A stretch of 64,000 bases of DNA from Ceratothoa steindachneri (GCA_963969495.1 OZ018331.1:152256684-152320683); one strand, 5' to 3'; shown: positions 32,770 to 43,869, counted from the first letter of the stretch. Made by a program: numbers and translations. Notes: a model not told the origin generated them from the sequence alone.

Positions 32770-34255
32770 TGTTCCTTCAAAGCTTGACTACGGATGTGAG
32801 TTTTATGCATCCGCAGCTCCGTGTGTATTGCGGAAGGTGGACTCGATCCACCACACCGCCCTTCACCTGGCGCTTTCCGCACTTCCTCCATTGAGAGCCT
32901 ACTTGTCGATGCTGGGGAGATGCCACTCGTTGACGCCCTGCACAGTGCATTATTCGCCTGTATGTGCGAGCCCGGTCCCTCCCTCATTTGCCAACAGCTC
33001 TGACTGCATCCGCAGCTGATTTCAACGGTGCCTATGCCACCGAGAAAGCGAAGTATAGCTCTCGGGCTGGTAGCGCCCCCGGTTCTGCCCAGGACGCCAC
33101 CCTGGAGGTTGCCACCTTTGGCTATTTGTCGCCATGCCTCTGCTCCCAAAGCTTGTACAGCGCCGGGAGTATTGCGCTCGACCTTTTTGGAGCACACCTC
33201 GTGTCACGCTGGAACCATGCCAGTGTATATGGATGCCTCCAAGTCCTAAGAGGGGGGTTGGTTGCCCCTCTGTTTGAAGTCAGCTGGTCTCTGCCGGGTG
33301 CTGCGTATATCTTCTCGGCCGAACTGGTGGCAATACATCACTCGGTACGGGAGATTACGCGACGTGCCCGGTTCGGAGACCGGATTGTGATCTATAGCGA
33401 CTTCCCTATGCCCTGAGTGCTCTCGAGGCATTGGAATCTCCGCATCCCCTGCCTCGCGATATCCTTGACCCCACGGTTTTGGCAAGCCGAGCGGATGTCG
33501 AGATTATCTTCTGTTGGGTTCCTGGACATGTAGGAATTGCGGGGAATGAAGGCGCCAAAAAGTCCGCGAGGAACCTGCGACCGGACTAGCGTTTCGCTCT
33601 TCCTCACACCGACTACATGGCAAGAATACGGGTAGCTCGTCGGTCTGCTTGGCAAAGAAGATTGGAGACGGTCGAAGCGAACGTACAGTTGCGTGCCATT
33701 GTGCCACAACTGTTTCCATGGACTTATCCCCCAATGAAACGAAGGCTTCAGTTTCTTTCTGTCATCTCCGAATTGTACACACTCGCGGGACGCACCGCAT
33801 TTGATGGAGCGCTCATAGCGCCCTACTGGGAAGAGTAAGTTGTTCCCCAGACTCTTTGGTACATTCTTGTTGAATGTCCCAGTCTGGGCGATCTCCACGC
33901 ACGTTACCTGTCCGGGTACCGGAATGGACGGGATCGCTACCGCCTGTTCCTTGTACTCGGGATGAGTTCGTGCACATTGACTTGTGGATTTATAAACTTT
34001 TGGGGGAGGCTGGCCTTCTTCCCTTTATTTAACTAGTTGTTTTTTTTATTGGTTTTTGTTATTTTAGTAGGCCGCACGTTCCTGCGCCGGGGGAAGGTGG
34101 ACCTCCCTCTGACGCTGGAGCTTTCTTCTTGCCTATTGCCTTTTCTTTTTTTTTTGTTTTTTTGCATCTTATTTTAAAGATGCCTAGTACTAGGCAGTGT
34201 TGAATACAGCGACTAATGCCCAAGTAGGCAGTCACCAGATGAGCTCTTAAAAAAA
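32770..34255 (+). mobile_element. Older family A copy (outer), right part
   Basis: Resumes at the RT thumb (KLDYGCEFYASAA-like text; LRKVDSIHHTALHLA near 32828) and continues through RNase H (33195-33580; PVYMDASKS and TAELVAIHHS with YSD present but the following bases altered) and the C-terminal block to the 3' hairpin GCCTAGTACTAGGC (34185) and tail with A run at 34247-34255. It is more diverged than A2, with deletions (about 32875, 33250), as expected for the recipient of that insertion. Confidence 0.85.
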
Positions 34256-35480
34256 AATGTTTATATAGACAATGTATTCTTTGGTTTGCCCAATTCTGGT
34301 CATGTTCAAGTCCTTTTAGTGTCTTCATTTTTGTTTCTTTTGTGTCTAGTTTGACGCTGAGCTCTCTCAGTGTCCTATTTAAGATGAATAGGGTGTTTAG
34401 TAAAATGATTCATGAGTGCTTGCTAGTTGGTGTAGGTTGTGAAGAGTGTCTCCTAGAGAGGTTAGAATCAAAGTGGCTCTGAGATGGTGAAGAGATGGAC
34501 ATTGATAACAGGTTGCAGCTGAGCAGTATAGCAAGGAGGGGAGGGGGGCAGTGTTATGGTTTAATCTGTACAATATACATTTATGTATGATAAGATGGTG
34601 TTCTGGTTGTTGGTGGTCACTGTAACTCTGATTCAGCAATATAAGCTTTGTTCCTTCGGATCGGGGACTATTTGTGGGTGAGGGTGGGTTTTGAAATTGA
34701 GCATTTGGCAACTGGTTTTGAATTGCTATATGAGTAAAGTGGTTGTCTGTGTTTTATACTGTTGTGGTTTGGTGTAGTTGGTGATGCGTTAGCTAAAAGT
34801 TGAGTATGTTTTGAGTGTTCTGGACATGAGGGTAAGAGTAGAGAGAGCATGTTGGTGGTTTGAGGGACATTGCAGAAGAATTGTGTGCATATCATGTTGA
34901 GATGGTCTATGATTGGGAGCAATTTTGTTTTAACAGTGACCTGTGTGAGGTTAAGTTGTATTTGAGCTTCCACTTCCTAACTGAACTGATGTATGGACCA
35001 GTAACACAGGGAGGTGCTAGAAAATTCCTCTAGCATGCACCACCCTCCCTACTCTTCAACTTGGTCCCTCAGGACAGTGTCACAGGAGGCACAGCTCCAC
35101 TTAATTGTGTATCATTGGCAGGGCCTCTACTGGTTTGGGTTTAGGGTGTCCCCGGGTCATGTGGGATTAGGATTTAGTGAGAAAGGCTGGGCATGTACCA
35201 AGATGTGTAGGTGGTAGTTTGATTGGTGACTGTAAGGGGTCACTTTACATGACTTGATTTTGGTGTGTGTGGAAATTTTGTTTAGCAAGAACTAGTTCTG
35301 GTTGAGTTGTAGGTACCTGTTAGGTTTGGGGAGGTTGTAATTGCTAAGTCATCCGAATAGATGTTTAGGAGAAGTGGTTGGGTATTGGAGATGGGTATGT
35401 CATGCATGAAAATGTTGGTGGTGGAAGGGAATAGCACATTGGGGGATCCTGTTGGGCAGCTTTTTATTGTGTCTGGTGAT
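34256..35480 (-). pseudogene. Another non-LTR RT remnant (fourth family), - strand
   Basis: On the - strand I read PTGSPNVLFPSTTNIFMHDIP near 35450, then LLLNIYSDDLAITTS (motif C as Y-S-D-D) near 35365, and further down a C-terminal part with HNTAPLPSLLYCSAAT and a Cys/His region near 34550. This is the layout of LINE RTs with GVPQG-to-YADD spacing of about 35 residues and a terminal Cys motif. The frame is broken many times (34397-34711 and 34668-34973 are the longest pieces). Related text occurs at 36000-36263 and 50480-50980. Confidence 0.55.
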
Positions 35481-35490
35481 ATTATTGATG

Positions 35491-35690
35491 TGGAGTATGA
35501 TTCAGTGTTGAGGAGGGATTTCTAGAGTATGATGTGGTGTTGGGGAGGGACTTCTAGAGTATGATGTGGTGTTGGAAGGGACTTCTAGATTGTGATGTGG
35601 TGTTGGGGAGGGACTTCTAAGAGTATGATGTGGTGTTGGGAAGGACTTCTAGAGTATGATGTGGTGTTGGGGAGAGACTTCATTGAGGAA
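35491..35690. repeat. Minisatellite, about 33-bp unit, six copies
   Basis: The phrase tatgatgtggtgttgg with following gagggacttctaga recurs about six times with small length changes (units of 31-35 bp). The array lies directly upstream (on +) of a stretch related to the RT remnant. Confidence 0.85.
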
Positions 35691-35699
35691 AATGTTGAA

Positions 35700-36402
35700 A
35701 AGGGGCCTAGTGGATATGGCATTGATCTTGTAACATCAAGGCACCAGACTCAATCCCAGTGGGAGTGAGTGAATGCATCTGTCAATACTTTTAGAGGTCT
35801 GGCCATTGATTGGTGGATGTTATGTGCTCTTACACACATTATGATGAATGTAGCCAATTACAACATGCTATCTTTCCTCTCCTATCTTTGCAGCACAAAA
35901 CACGCACTTCTCCTCTGTTCCACTGAATCCTACTGATAGGTAGTTGTAGCCAGATCCCCCTGATGTTGAATGGGGGTTTCCTTTCCTCAGGGGGTGGATT
36001 CACAGGTCCCTAAGAGAGGAGATATTGTGTGTAGTGCATACCTGAGTTAAGTTTGGGCAGTTTATTAGTAGGTGTGTGATGTTGTCTAGGCTTTGGCTGC
36101 ATCTGGCGTATTGTTGACCTCTGAGGAAGTTAGCAAGCCATTTTTTGTAGTTTGGTTCAAGTATGATGTTTATGAGAATGCATGTAGATACTTTGCTTAT
36201 GTTTATGAGTGCATATCGCTGGTAAAGCCTGATTGAAAATTTTTCAATGCTTAATGATGCCATTCATGTTGTGTATAGTCATTCGAGACAGTTGTAACCT
36301 TTGTGTATAAGCTAGATTATGTTAATTAGTACAGTGCTTATTGAGTGTAATGCTTATATATATATTTTAGTCATGTGAATATATGTAAAATTTGCTAAAA
36401 AT
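35700..36402 (-). pseudogene. RT fragment with internal deletion (fourth family)
   Basis: The - strand frame 36263-36000 reads LYQRYALINISKVSTCILINI, then KKWLANFLRGQQYARCSQSLDNITHLLINCPNLTQ. The first half resembles the region around RT motif A and its downstream helix; the second resembles the C-terminal Cys/His block (C-x-x-S, H-L-L-x-N-C-P). The two are normally hundreds of residues apart, so the copy is internally deleted. The rest of the interval shows nothing else. Confidence 0.5.
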
Positions 36403-36618
36403 ATGTCGGTGGTGCCTTCAGCGCGTAATTTCTATAGATTGGAACCCCTGACCTACAAGAAGTTAGGACCCTTTGCCATAAGGGATATTAGTGTTCCATT
36501 AGCAAGTTTCTGCCTCAAAGGAGAGTGGGTATGTTGTGCTGTGAAGGAAATGTTAATATTATGTTACCTGTCAAAGCTAAAGATAAATTGTAACGATAAT
36601 AAATGGGAGAAACTATAA
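36403..36618 (+). other. Unassigned open frame with splice-like borders
   Basis: A 71-codon open frame. A CAG at 36418-36420 and a GTATGT after 36528 could bracket an exon encoding RNFYRLEPLTYKKLGPFAIR and more. Composition looks protein-like. However, its phase (ending after a complete codon) does not fit between the exons at 24570 and 37615, so it cannot belong to that chain unless a further exon exists. I recognise no family. It could be part of another element or an unrelated gene. Confidence 0.25.
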
Positions 36619-36726
36619 TTACCTTTCCTTTAGTCAGTCTGCTCAAGCTTTAGGATTCTTAACAAATATGTAACAACAAACAATATCCCACAACTCACAT
36701 ATGAAACACAAAAAAATAATCCTACC

Positions 36727-36848
<122 letters not shown>

Positions 36849-37102
36849 CTACCTAGTGCTTTTAGCTCTATCCGCATCGCCATTTATCCACTCCAAATCC
36901 CTGACCAGACAACCACTACCATGAACTTACAAAACCTACTAACACCCGCAACTTATACATAGTGCACCAAGAGTTTCCTGCCAACACATGTCATCGACTG
37001 TGACATCACAACATTCTTTTCATTGTATTTACATGATCAATTATGCTACGCATTATTTGCGATCTTCGTCACTATACAATCTAATATTTTATACACTTTT
37101 GA

Positions 37103-37187
<85 letters not shown>
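37103..37187. repeat. (TA)n tract, about 84 bp
   Basis: Uninterrupted TA/AT dinucleotides. A 72-codon frame of alternating Tyr-Ile across it is an artefact. Confidence 0.98.
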
Positions 37188-37188
<1 letters not shown>

Positions 37189-37614
37189 ATGTATGTTAAT
37201 AAATGACCCCACACCAAGTAGTAGTTACCACCATAAGATAACTACAAGGGGGGAGGGGCTTTAAATACTGGATAACCGGTAGTCTGCCTACCAATTACCT
37301 TCAGGTAGTAGCCAAATTCTAACAGGAAAGACTGGGGGTTGTGATTGCCTGTGTATAATAATGTAAGATTTACATGCCTCCATGGGAGTAGCACAGTTTA
37401 TCCACCATCACTGTCCAATCCTCTTATGTATGTGCTGATATTTGTGTTTGCTCTCGCTTGGGATGGAACCCTGTACCCCCAAAAGCAAATATAGACAAAT
37501 AAAAAAAACCCCTAATAAAATAAACCCTATACTTCTATGATAGAAATCACTGCATATCCATTAGGCTATGAGAGCTCTCCCATCCCCCATGTGGCTGACT
37601 GCATTCTTTTTCAG

Positions 37615-37863
37615 TGTACCTCTGTTGGATACATTTGACTGTGGCTTATTTGAGTCATCAAACTTAATGCAAACAGAAGATAAAGAAGAAATTGCAAAAA
37701 AGATTTCATCGCTAAAAAAGCATATCTTTCAGGCAGATTCAGATGAACTACCCACGCATGTTATGACCTATCCTGGTTTTCTCTCTCTCCCAAAGCTTCT
37801 CTCAATTGTGTACCTTGCAATTTTGATTAGTGAAGAAGACATCCTGCTCTTAGATCTACTCAG
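37615..37863 (+). CDS. TAF1B: Host exon 4, TAF1B-like (RNA polymerase I SL1 subunit)
   Basis: A tttttcag acceptor precedes 249 open bases followed by GTGAGA. The first base T would complete AG from the exon at 24619 (Ser); the exon ends with two bases (AG). It encodes 82 full codons: an N-terminal VPLLDTFDCGLFESSN, a charged helix, then FLSLPKLLSIVYLAILISE and EDILLLDLLR. The last 27 residues align without gaps to the start of the first cyclin fold of human TAF1B as I remember it (MPQTLAFCYLSLL...SDLLR), sharing P, Y-L, E, I and the DLLR end, about a dozen positions. TAF1B bridges Pol I and rDNA promoters and resembles TFIIB. The next exon, expected to encode an H-I-P-Y motif, was not found. 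Confidence 0.55.
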
Positions 37864-38027
37864 GTGAGATGTGATGTTTTTGTCATCAAAGTGTGAGTAA
37901 TTTCAAAAGACCTGATATGAATAATTAATAATGTGCTCTACATATCTACATTAGTGGAGCATTTTTTATATTTAAAAAGTTTATCTGTGCTATCAAAATT
38001 TCTCATTTTGATTATTATAATTTATTA
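37864..38027. other. Start of the intron after exon 4
   Basis: AT-rich sequence from the GTGAGA donor to the TTA that flanks transposon T2. Nothing else is seen. Confidence 0.5.
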
Positions 38028-38286
38028 CACTGGTCTGCGTTGTTTTCAAGGTCAAATATATAATACATGATTTTAGTTCAGTTTTTTGCACTGAATCTGA
38101 AAATTATGCTCATTTTACCCAATCAGGTCAGGTTTTTGAAATATGAGCACATACCAAAGACTCCTATATTTCCAAATATTTGTTGTGAATGTAACACACA
38201 ATAGCAAATATTGGACCGATTTACTCACAGAAGGTTTACAGAATATTTTTAATAGATAGCATGAATAGTACAATGCACAATATAAG

Positions 38287-39478
38287 CTACTCATGGATGA
38301 ATGATCCCTTCAGTGACCTCCAATTGTGCCGAGCAGACACCACATCCCTCTTAAGGCACCAACAGTAGTCAGCCAGAAAGTTCACATCCCATTGGCCTTG
38401 ATAGCGTTCCTCCATGACACGGATATCTTGGTGGAAGCGCTCACCCTGTTCTTCACTGAAGTCTCCACAATTTTCAGGAAAATAGTTTAGATGGGACCGA
38501 AGAAAGTGCATTTTCACTGACATACGCGCACCAAGTTTGCGGAAATCCTCCATTAAGTCATCAACCATCTTCTGGTACTGAGGACTTCTGTGGTTACCAA
38601 GGAAGTTTGCAATGACTAACTTAAGGGACAGCCATGCAGAGATTAAGTAGAATTTAATGAATCATCAAAACTAGAGTCTTTTATGAGTTCTCTTATCAGA
38701 GGACCATCAAACATACCTGCCTTAAGCTTCTATATGCTGATTCGTTTGAAATTATGGTGGAGGAAGGCAAATCCTCCACCTTCCCTGTCCAGTGCTTTTA
38801 CAAAATTCTTCATTAGGCCGAGTTTGATGTGTAGGGGTGGAAGTAACACCTTGCTTGGTTCAACCAGAGGGTGGGACAGAACATTGTGTGACCCGGGTTC
38901 TAATCCTTGTCTTGATGGCCACTCTTGTCTGACATAATGCTGGCCGTCAGCCCGACTATCCCACCAGCACAAAAAGCATGGATACTTTGTGTACCCACCT
39001 TGAAGTCCTAGGATGAGTCCAACAACTTTAAGATCTCCACAAATCAACCATTTATGTTCATGGTAATTTAGAGCAGACAACAGATGTTCCATGCTGTTGT
39101 GGGATTCTTTCATTTCAGCCGAGTGTCCAACAAGGATTGATGAAACCTTATTTCCGTTATTCAGAAGAACTGTTAGACGAGTCAATAAAGTCTCCATTCC
39201 ATGGCAACATACTTCATACCCATTAATTTCATCAGTTCAGCAATATTGTTACAGTAGATCAGTGAAGACGCTTCTTCAAACAGAAAGAATTTTCTGAATT
39301 CGCTCTCGCGTTCCCGATACCAATAGAACGTTGTTCCTGGGGCAAGTAGATGTTTCTCTCGAAGACAAGAACCCGGCAGCTGGGCAGATTCCTTAGATAG
39401 GTTCAGGTCGCGTGTCAAGTCGTTAAGTTCGGCTTGGGTCAATGACACCGATGCACCACACTCACCTGTATCAGTCAT
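38287..39478 (-). pseudogene. T2 transposase, catalytic part
   Basis: From the - strand start of the post-insertion segment: LTQAELNDLTRDLNLSKE, then EWRLY where a small deletion shifts frame at the first catalytic Asp (attgactcg is still legible at about 39180). Next come LICGDLKVVGLILG (second Asp near 39040) with CFLC 19 residues on, LPPLHIKLGLMKNFVKALD, a disturbed part with deletion (38570-38735), and SVKMHFLRSHL (H-x4-H near 38515) followed by SEEQGERFHQDIRVMEERY with the catalytic Glu. The stop is at 38287. Two or three frame breaks; otherwise this is the best preserved catalytic core of the four copies. Confidence 0.82.
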
Positions 39479-39480
39479 GT

Positions 39481-40204
39481 TGTAGCAGGCTGAAAAATTT
39501 AGACTAACCCCAATCGATCCAACCCGCTTCCTACACTAATCCGGACGTGAGAAATTGAAGGAGAATGAAATGGATTGTATGTACAGTCCTTAACTAACAA
39601 AAAAAATACAATAATGTTTACAATGATATTTACAATAAAAAATAAATAAGTCCTACTTAGAAATATTATTGATTGATCCTAAGAACACTGAAAAATAATT
39701 AACTAACCCAAATAAGATTGGGACTCTACAGTCAATGAATAACAGAAAATAAAAATGGCCTCATGTGGTACAACAGAAATCTTTGTATTGAAAACTAGCG
39801 CTTCTGAGCTTGGACTGAGATAACTTACCTGTTACAGTTGTGTGGCTATTTTAAGCCCCCCTTCCTCAAAGCTAAACTATTTTACATTCTCAAGTAAGAC
39901 AGAGCATGGCCTGAAACCTTTGTCATATACTAGTGGCCTTAGGCTTGTATAATATTCTATTGTTATAGTTAGCTTCTACTACAAGGGTAAATTTACAAGT
40001 GCTGGTCCTTTTTATTTTTCCAAATTATGGCGCCTGGAAAGAAAAACCATCTTATAATAACATGCTAATGAATTTAAAAAAAAAACAAACAAACAAACCC
40101 ATTCCCATTCACACACACATTCTTACAGAGGGAGGGAGAGGGTATTTGAGAAAAGGCATGGGAGAATGGCCCTTTTTACACACACTCACATTCGCTCTAC
40201 CACA
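39481..40204. mobile_element. TG...CA element (solo LTR or Ginger-like), copy 1
   Basis: A 724-bp insertion that splits the T2 transposase. It begins TGTAGCAGGCTG and ends TCTACCACA; ATGT flanks both sides (39477-39480 and 40205-40208), a 4-bp duplication. A second copy with the same ends lies at 55621-56457. The TG...CA borders suit a solo LTR of a Ty3/Gypsy-type element. However, the outer 17 bases are also an imperfect inverted repeat (about 12 matches) of TGTNR form with 4-bp duplications, as described for Ginger DNA transposons. No coding sequence is present. An AC repeat lies near the right end. Confidence 0.75.
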
Positions 40205-40643
40205 ATGTTAGTAGATTCGGAATCAGAACTAGATTCCATGATGATATCTGGCTCAGGAACAGGAACATCTGGTCCATGGGGGATTGGCTTTATGGCAGAA
40301 GGAACATCAGGATATTGAACATGGTGCTTGTTTTTGTGATTGATGCCTTTTAAATTTGTTATGCAGAAATAGCAGTCGGTAATGTGATCTTTCCAGGCCC
40401 TCCATACCATTGGGACACCAAATGGCATACTCTTTCTTTTCCTATTCCTCCAATCCCGTAAGTTCTCCACACATGTTTTGCAGCAGATATGGGTAGCAAA
40501 GGCCTTATCCTGGTACCCTAGTTTGACTCTAAGATAAGCGTCTTCTTCACAAAATCTGTGATTTTCGCTTGACAGTCTGGAAGAACCACGTGTCCGCAGA
40601 TGAAACAAAATTTGTTAGGATGGTTCTTACACTTCCGATTCAT
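40205..40643 (-). pseudogene. T2 transposase, N-terminal part
   Basis: The start is the ATG at 40643 (MNRKCKNHPNKFCFICGHVV). A frameshift near 40545 joins LRVKLGYQDKAFATHICCKTC, then KRKSMPFGVPMVWR and DCYFCITN, the conserved Cys-rich N-terminal region of the family (F-C-x-x-C-G; H-x-C-C-x-x-C; D-C-Y-F-C), and a linker rich in Ser/Glu that is cut by the LTR-like insertion. The rest of the enzyme is at 38287-39478. Confidence 0.8.
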
Positions 40644-40911
40644 CGTACTGCACAACTAGACCTGAAAAGAGAAAGAATAACTAGTTTTTTAAGGTAACCC
40701 ATAACCAGCTGTGGCAAAAACAAAGCCCATATACGCTTGGATGATAGCGCCATTTGGGAAAAATATGCTGTAATAAAAATCGAGTGTATCTTAGAAACCA
40801 GACCTGACCAAAGAAAATGAATGATATTTTTGAATTGAGCATGCAAAAAGGATCCTAAATCAGTTGGAAAACCCTTGAACTTTGAAAAAAGTTTTGAAAC
40901 GCATGCCACTG

Positions 40912-41233
40912 TTATTTGTTACATGGTAATAGTAAAAATATTAATTGAATTTCAGAATTTTATTCATTAAATAAATAGATGTAATCCCATAAAGTTAAGC
41001 CTCTCCCTTTCCTTTTGACTAGTGCCTTTCAACCCCTCTAGTACCTACTCGTTACCCTCCAGTATCAATCAATATTTGGCCAATACTTACCTTCTAAATG
41101 CCTGGTATATCATAGTATCTACCACTTATTCCTGGCTCATTACCAACTTATTATCTTCAAGTATCTATCCATTAATTAACTCAGTAACTGCCTGGTACTT
41201 CCTATTCTAATGAAATTTTCCCCTGCAGGGGGA
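40912..41233. other. Intronic stretch, nothing recognised
   Basis: AT-rich between T2 and a diverged duplication. A short repeated theme (cagta/agtatc-rich, e.g. agtatc at 41061 and 41160) is visible at 41030-41200 but no gene. Confidence 0.4.
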
Positions 41234-41824
41234 AGGTATCCTCAGTACCCTGCTACACTTGGCCCTGGAGGAGGTGCACATCCTCCTGGCCAAGGGAAAA
41301 TCAGGAAAGCCCCCCAACCACTCCATTGAATTTAACCTTTTGACAGAACCTTATGAAGTTGGTGTACTCCTCATTCTCTCCCTTTCTTCTACGACTGTTG
41401 CCTCAACCCTTTCTCCACCCCCACGAAGGTCGATGGTGTAGTTGGGACAACCACCCTGCTACAATGGAAACCTGGTGGAGAATCAGCACAGCCTCCAGGT
41501 CTCCAGGTTGGAGTGCTCATAGGGGGGTTACCCTGTGTAAAGTGTTACACCCAGTACCCAGAGGAACTGCATATCCTCATGGTCCGAGTGAAAATATGGA
41601 AGGCCCCATCACTAGTTTGACTTGAACTCCTTGATGAAACATGGGGAAGATGGTGTGCTTCCTTTTTCCCTCTCATCCCCACTTTTTTCTTTTAGGGCTA
41701 TCCTTCAACATTTAGTCTCCCCGAAAGAAGGTAGATGATGTAGCTTGGGTTAAAACCACCTACTACAACTGAAACCTGGCAGAGAAACACACCCTCCTGT
41801 TTCCAGGATCTAATGTTTGAATAA
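41234..41824. repeat. Diverged tandem duplication, about 290-bp unit
   Basis: Two successive blocks share ordered phrases: taccctg...tac at 41250 and 41530; gaggtgcacatcctcctgg against gaactgcatatcctcatgg (41572); ggaaagcccc against ggaaggcccc; ccccacgaaggtcgatggtgtag (41420) against cccgaaagaaggtagatgatgtag (41720); gaaacctggtgg against gaaacctggcag. The units are strongly diverged. Transposon T3 starts right after the second unit. Confidence 0.7.
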
Positions 41825-42114
41825 CACAGGGAAACAATTTTAATCACATTTCCTGGTGACTTACATTTATCTGCCAATTTTAATTTGTTTTTTCATGCTG
41901 ATTTCAAAATATATTTAATCTATTTTTACCTACATGCCATAGTTATTCTGTAATTTCTATTTTATTGTTTCCCCGAAAACTGCCCTCCGGATGGACAGAG
42001 AGGGTGCTTGTAGAAAGCAAATACTTCACAATACATAGTAGTAAGATAGTAATAAGTGTTATTGTGCAAAATATTGACATTAGTGTTTCTTTTTTCAGGT
42101 CTCATTTAAGAGTG

Positions 42115-43365
42115 ATGGCTTCGTTAAGAGGAAATTGTGTTACTGATCCAGACACCTTCTGCTACATATGTGGCTGTTACATGCTAGTTCGTCAAAAGTG
42201 CAATATATCAAACTTTGTGATCCGCACTTAGGCATATTTTGATGTTCCTCTTTGCGATCAAGATAAGAAGTGGGCCCCACATGCTGTTTGCCATAGTTGT
42301 GTGGAACATCTTTGTGAGTGGATGAAAGGAAAGAGAAATGGTCTTCCTTTTGGAATTCCCATGGTTTAGCGAGAGCCAAAGGATCATGTATCGGACTGTG
42401 TTTTCTGTCTGGTGAATACTAAAGGGATTGGCAAGAAAAGTCGGCACAAGATCGACTACCCCAACAGTCCCTCGGCGATCCGGCCAGTACTTCATTCTGA
42501 GCCTTTACCAGCTCCGATTTTCAGTGGATATGCTTATCTGAGGATGAAAATGATGTACCTGATATGGACGTCCACGGAATGGATTCAGAGTCTGCAGATT
42601 CATCATCAGATGTTGACCAGTCATTAGCTCCTCACTGTTTCAATTAAGAGGATTTGAATGACTTGATACGTGATTTGGCGCTCTCCAAGAAAGCTGCAGA
42701 ACTTTTAGCCTCCAGGTTGAGTGAAAGACCTATGCTTGACAGGTCGGTACGGGTATCATATTACCGAACAAGGGAGAGTACATTTGTTAAGTATTTCTCT
42801 GAAGACAAACAATTTGAATACTGCCACGACGTTCCTGGTCTGTTTACCGAGTTGGGACTCGGCACATATAGCCCTGGTGAGTGGAGATTGTTTTTGGATA
42901 GCTCTAAGTGTAGCCTCAAGCGTGTCCTTTTGCATAATGGCAATGACTTTGGTGCAGTTCCTCTCGGTCACTCTATCCATCTGCGAGAAATTCACGATGA
43001 CATAAGAATGATCATGGATTTACTTAAGTATCATGAACACAATTGTATCATATGTTTATACCTTAAGATGTTCAACTTCCTCCTTGGCCAGCGGAAGGGA
43101 TATACAAAGTTTCCATGCTATATCTGTATGCGGGACAGTCGAGCCCGTGGCAAACACTGGTCCCCAAAAGATTGGCCAGTTTGGAAAACTTTGGAAACAG
43201 GAATGCTAAACATTGTTAATGAGCCAATCGTAAGTCGAGAGAAGATCGTTTTCCCTTCACTTCATCTCAAACTGGAGTTGATGAAGCAGTATGTCAAGGC
43301 GTTGAGCGCTGACAATGATTGTTCTCAGTACATAGTATCAGCGTTTCCTGCTTTGTCTTTTGAAA
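42115..43365 (+). pseudogene. T3 transposase, N-terminal and central parts
   Basis: The ATG at 42115 follows a cttttttcag acceptor-like site, suggesting a spliced 5' leader. MASLRGNCVTDPDTFCYICG opens the Cys-rich region; in-frame TAG codons at 42229 and 42367 and a shift near 42530 break it. The frame from 42654 is open for 239 codons: MNDLIRDLALSKKAAELLASRL, EWRLFLDSSK with the first Asp (42880), CLYLKMFNFLLG where the second Asp of the family (CGDLK) has become Tyr, CYIC 19 residues later, and LKLELMKQYVKALSADN. It ends SAFPALSFE at the A3 insertion. Catalytically dead even if translated. Confidence 0.85.
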
Positions 43366-43869
43366 CCCCGTAAGGGGCGCGGCGATTTGCCATCCTAGCC
43401 GCCGTGCTGATGGGACTCAGCACCCCGTCCGACCCCAGCTTAGCCTCTTCTCCTTCCTTCAAAACACTTGTTTGCTCGCTTTTCATACAACCTCTCTCAC
43501 AATTTTCAATGGTCAGCCTCTAATTTCACAGGGTAGATGCTGACCTTCTTAAGTCAACCGTCCCGGATCGGGGCTAAGGGGGGAGGGGACAATGTTCCCT
43601 AACCCCTGAGCTCCGGTCTGGGGTGGTTGTTTTTTAACAACCTGCTTTATCCCCCCCCATCCCTTTTCCTCTCCTCTTCACAATCTATATATTTTTTACG
43701 CCATGTTCAAGGTGGAGCCACCATGCCGATGGACTGCCAGGCCACCAGGCGGGAGGGGTGGTCTTAAATGGCGGCGCCTGGCTCTGCCGGGCTTGTAAGC
43801 ACCTCTCACAGTGCGGGCTACTGCGAGAGGTGATGCGCGATTGCATCCCGTGTCAAAAAGAGGGTCACC

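Larger units (their letters stand above)
38028..40911. mobile_element. Family T DNA transposon copy T2
   Basis: The left end is CACTGGTCTGCGTT at 38028 after TTA (38025-38027); the right end reads ACGCATGCCACTG to 40911, followed by TTA (40912-40914). The inverted repeats match at about 11 of 14 positions, with one base of the right CAGTG changed. The subterminal word is found 63 bp in from the left (38091) and its reverse complement ends 72 bp from the right (40829-40839), the same spacing as T1. The ends differ from T1, so this is another subfamily. It carries a minus-strand transposase pseudogene and a 724-bp LTR-like insertion (39481-40204). Confidence 0.78.

Noticed and set aside
36988..37206. 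Open frame with a Tyr-Ile repeat
   Set aside because: It is the translation of a (TA)n tract.
43366..43450. HDV-like ribozyme at the 5' end of family A
   Set aside because: I could place a candidate P3-like hairpin and a P4-like hairpin, but no 7-bp P1 pairing with the first bases of the element, and no catalytic C context. Kept only as a structured terminus.
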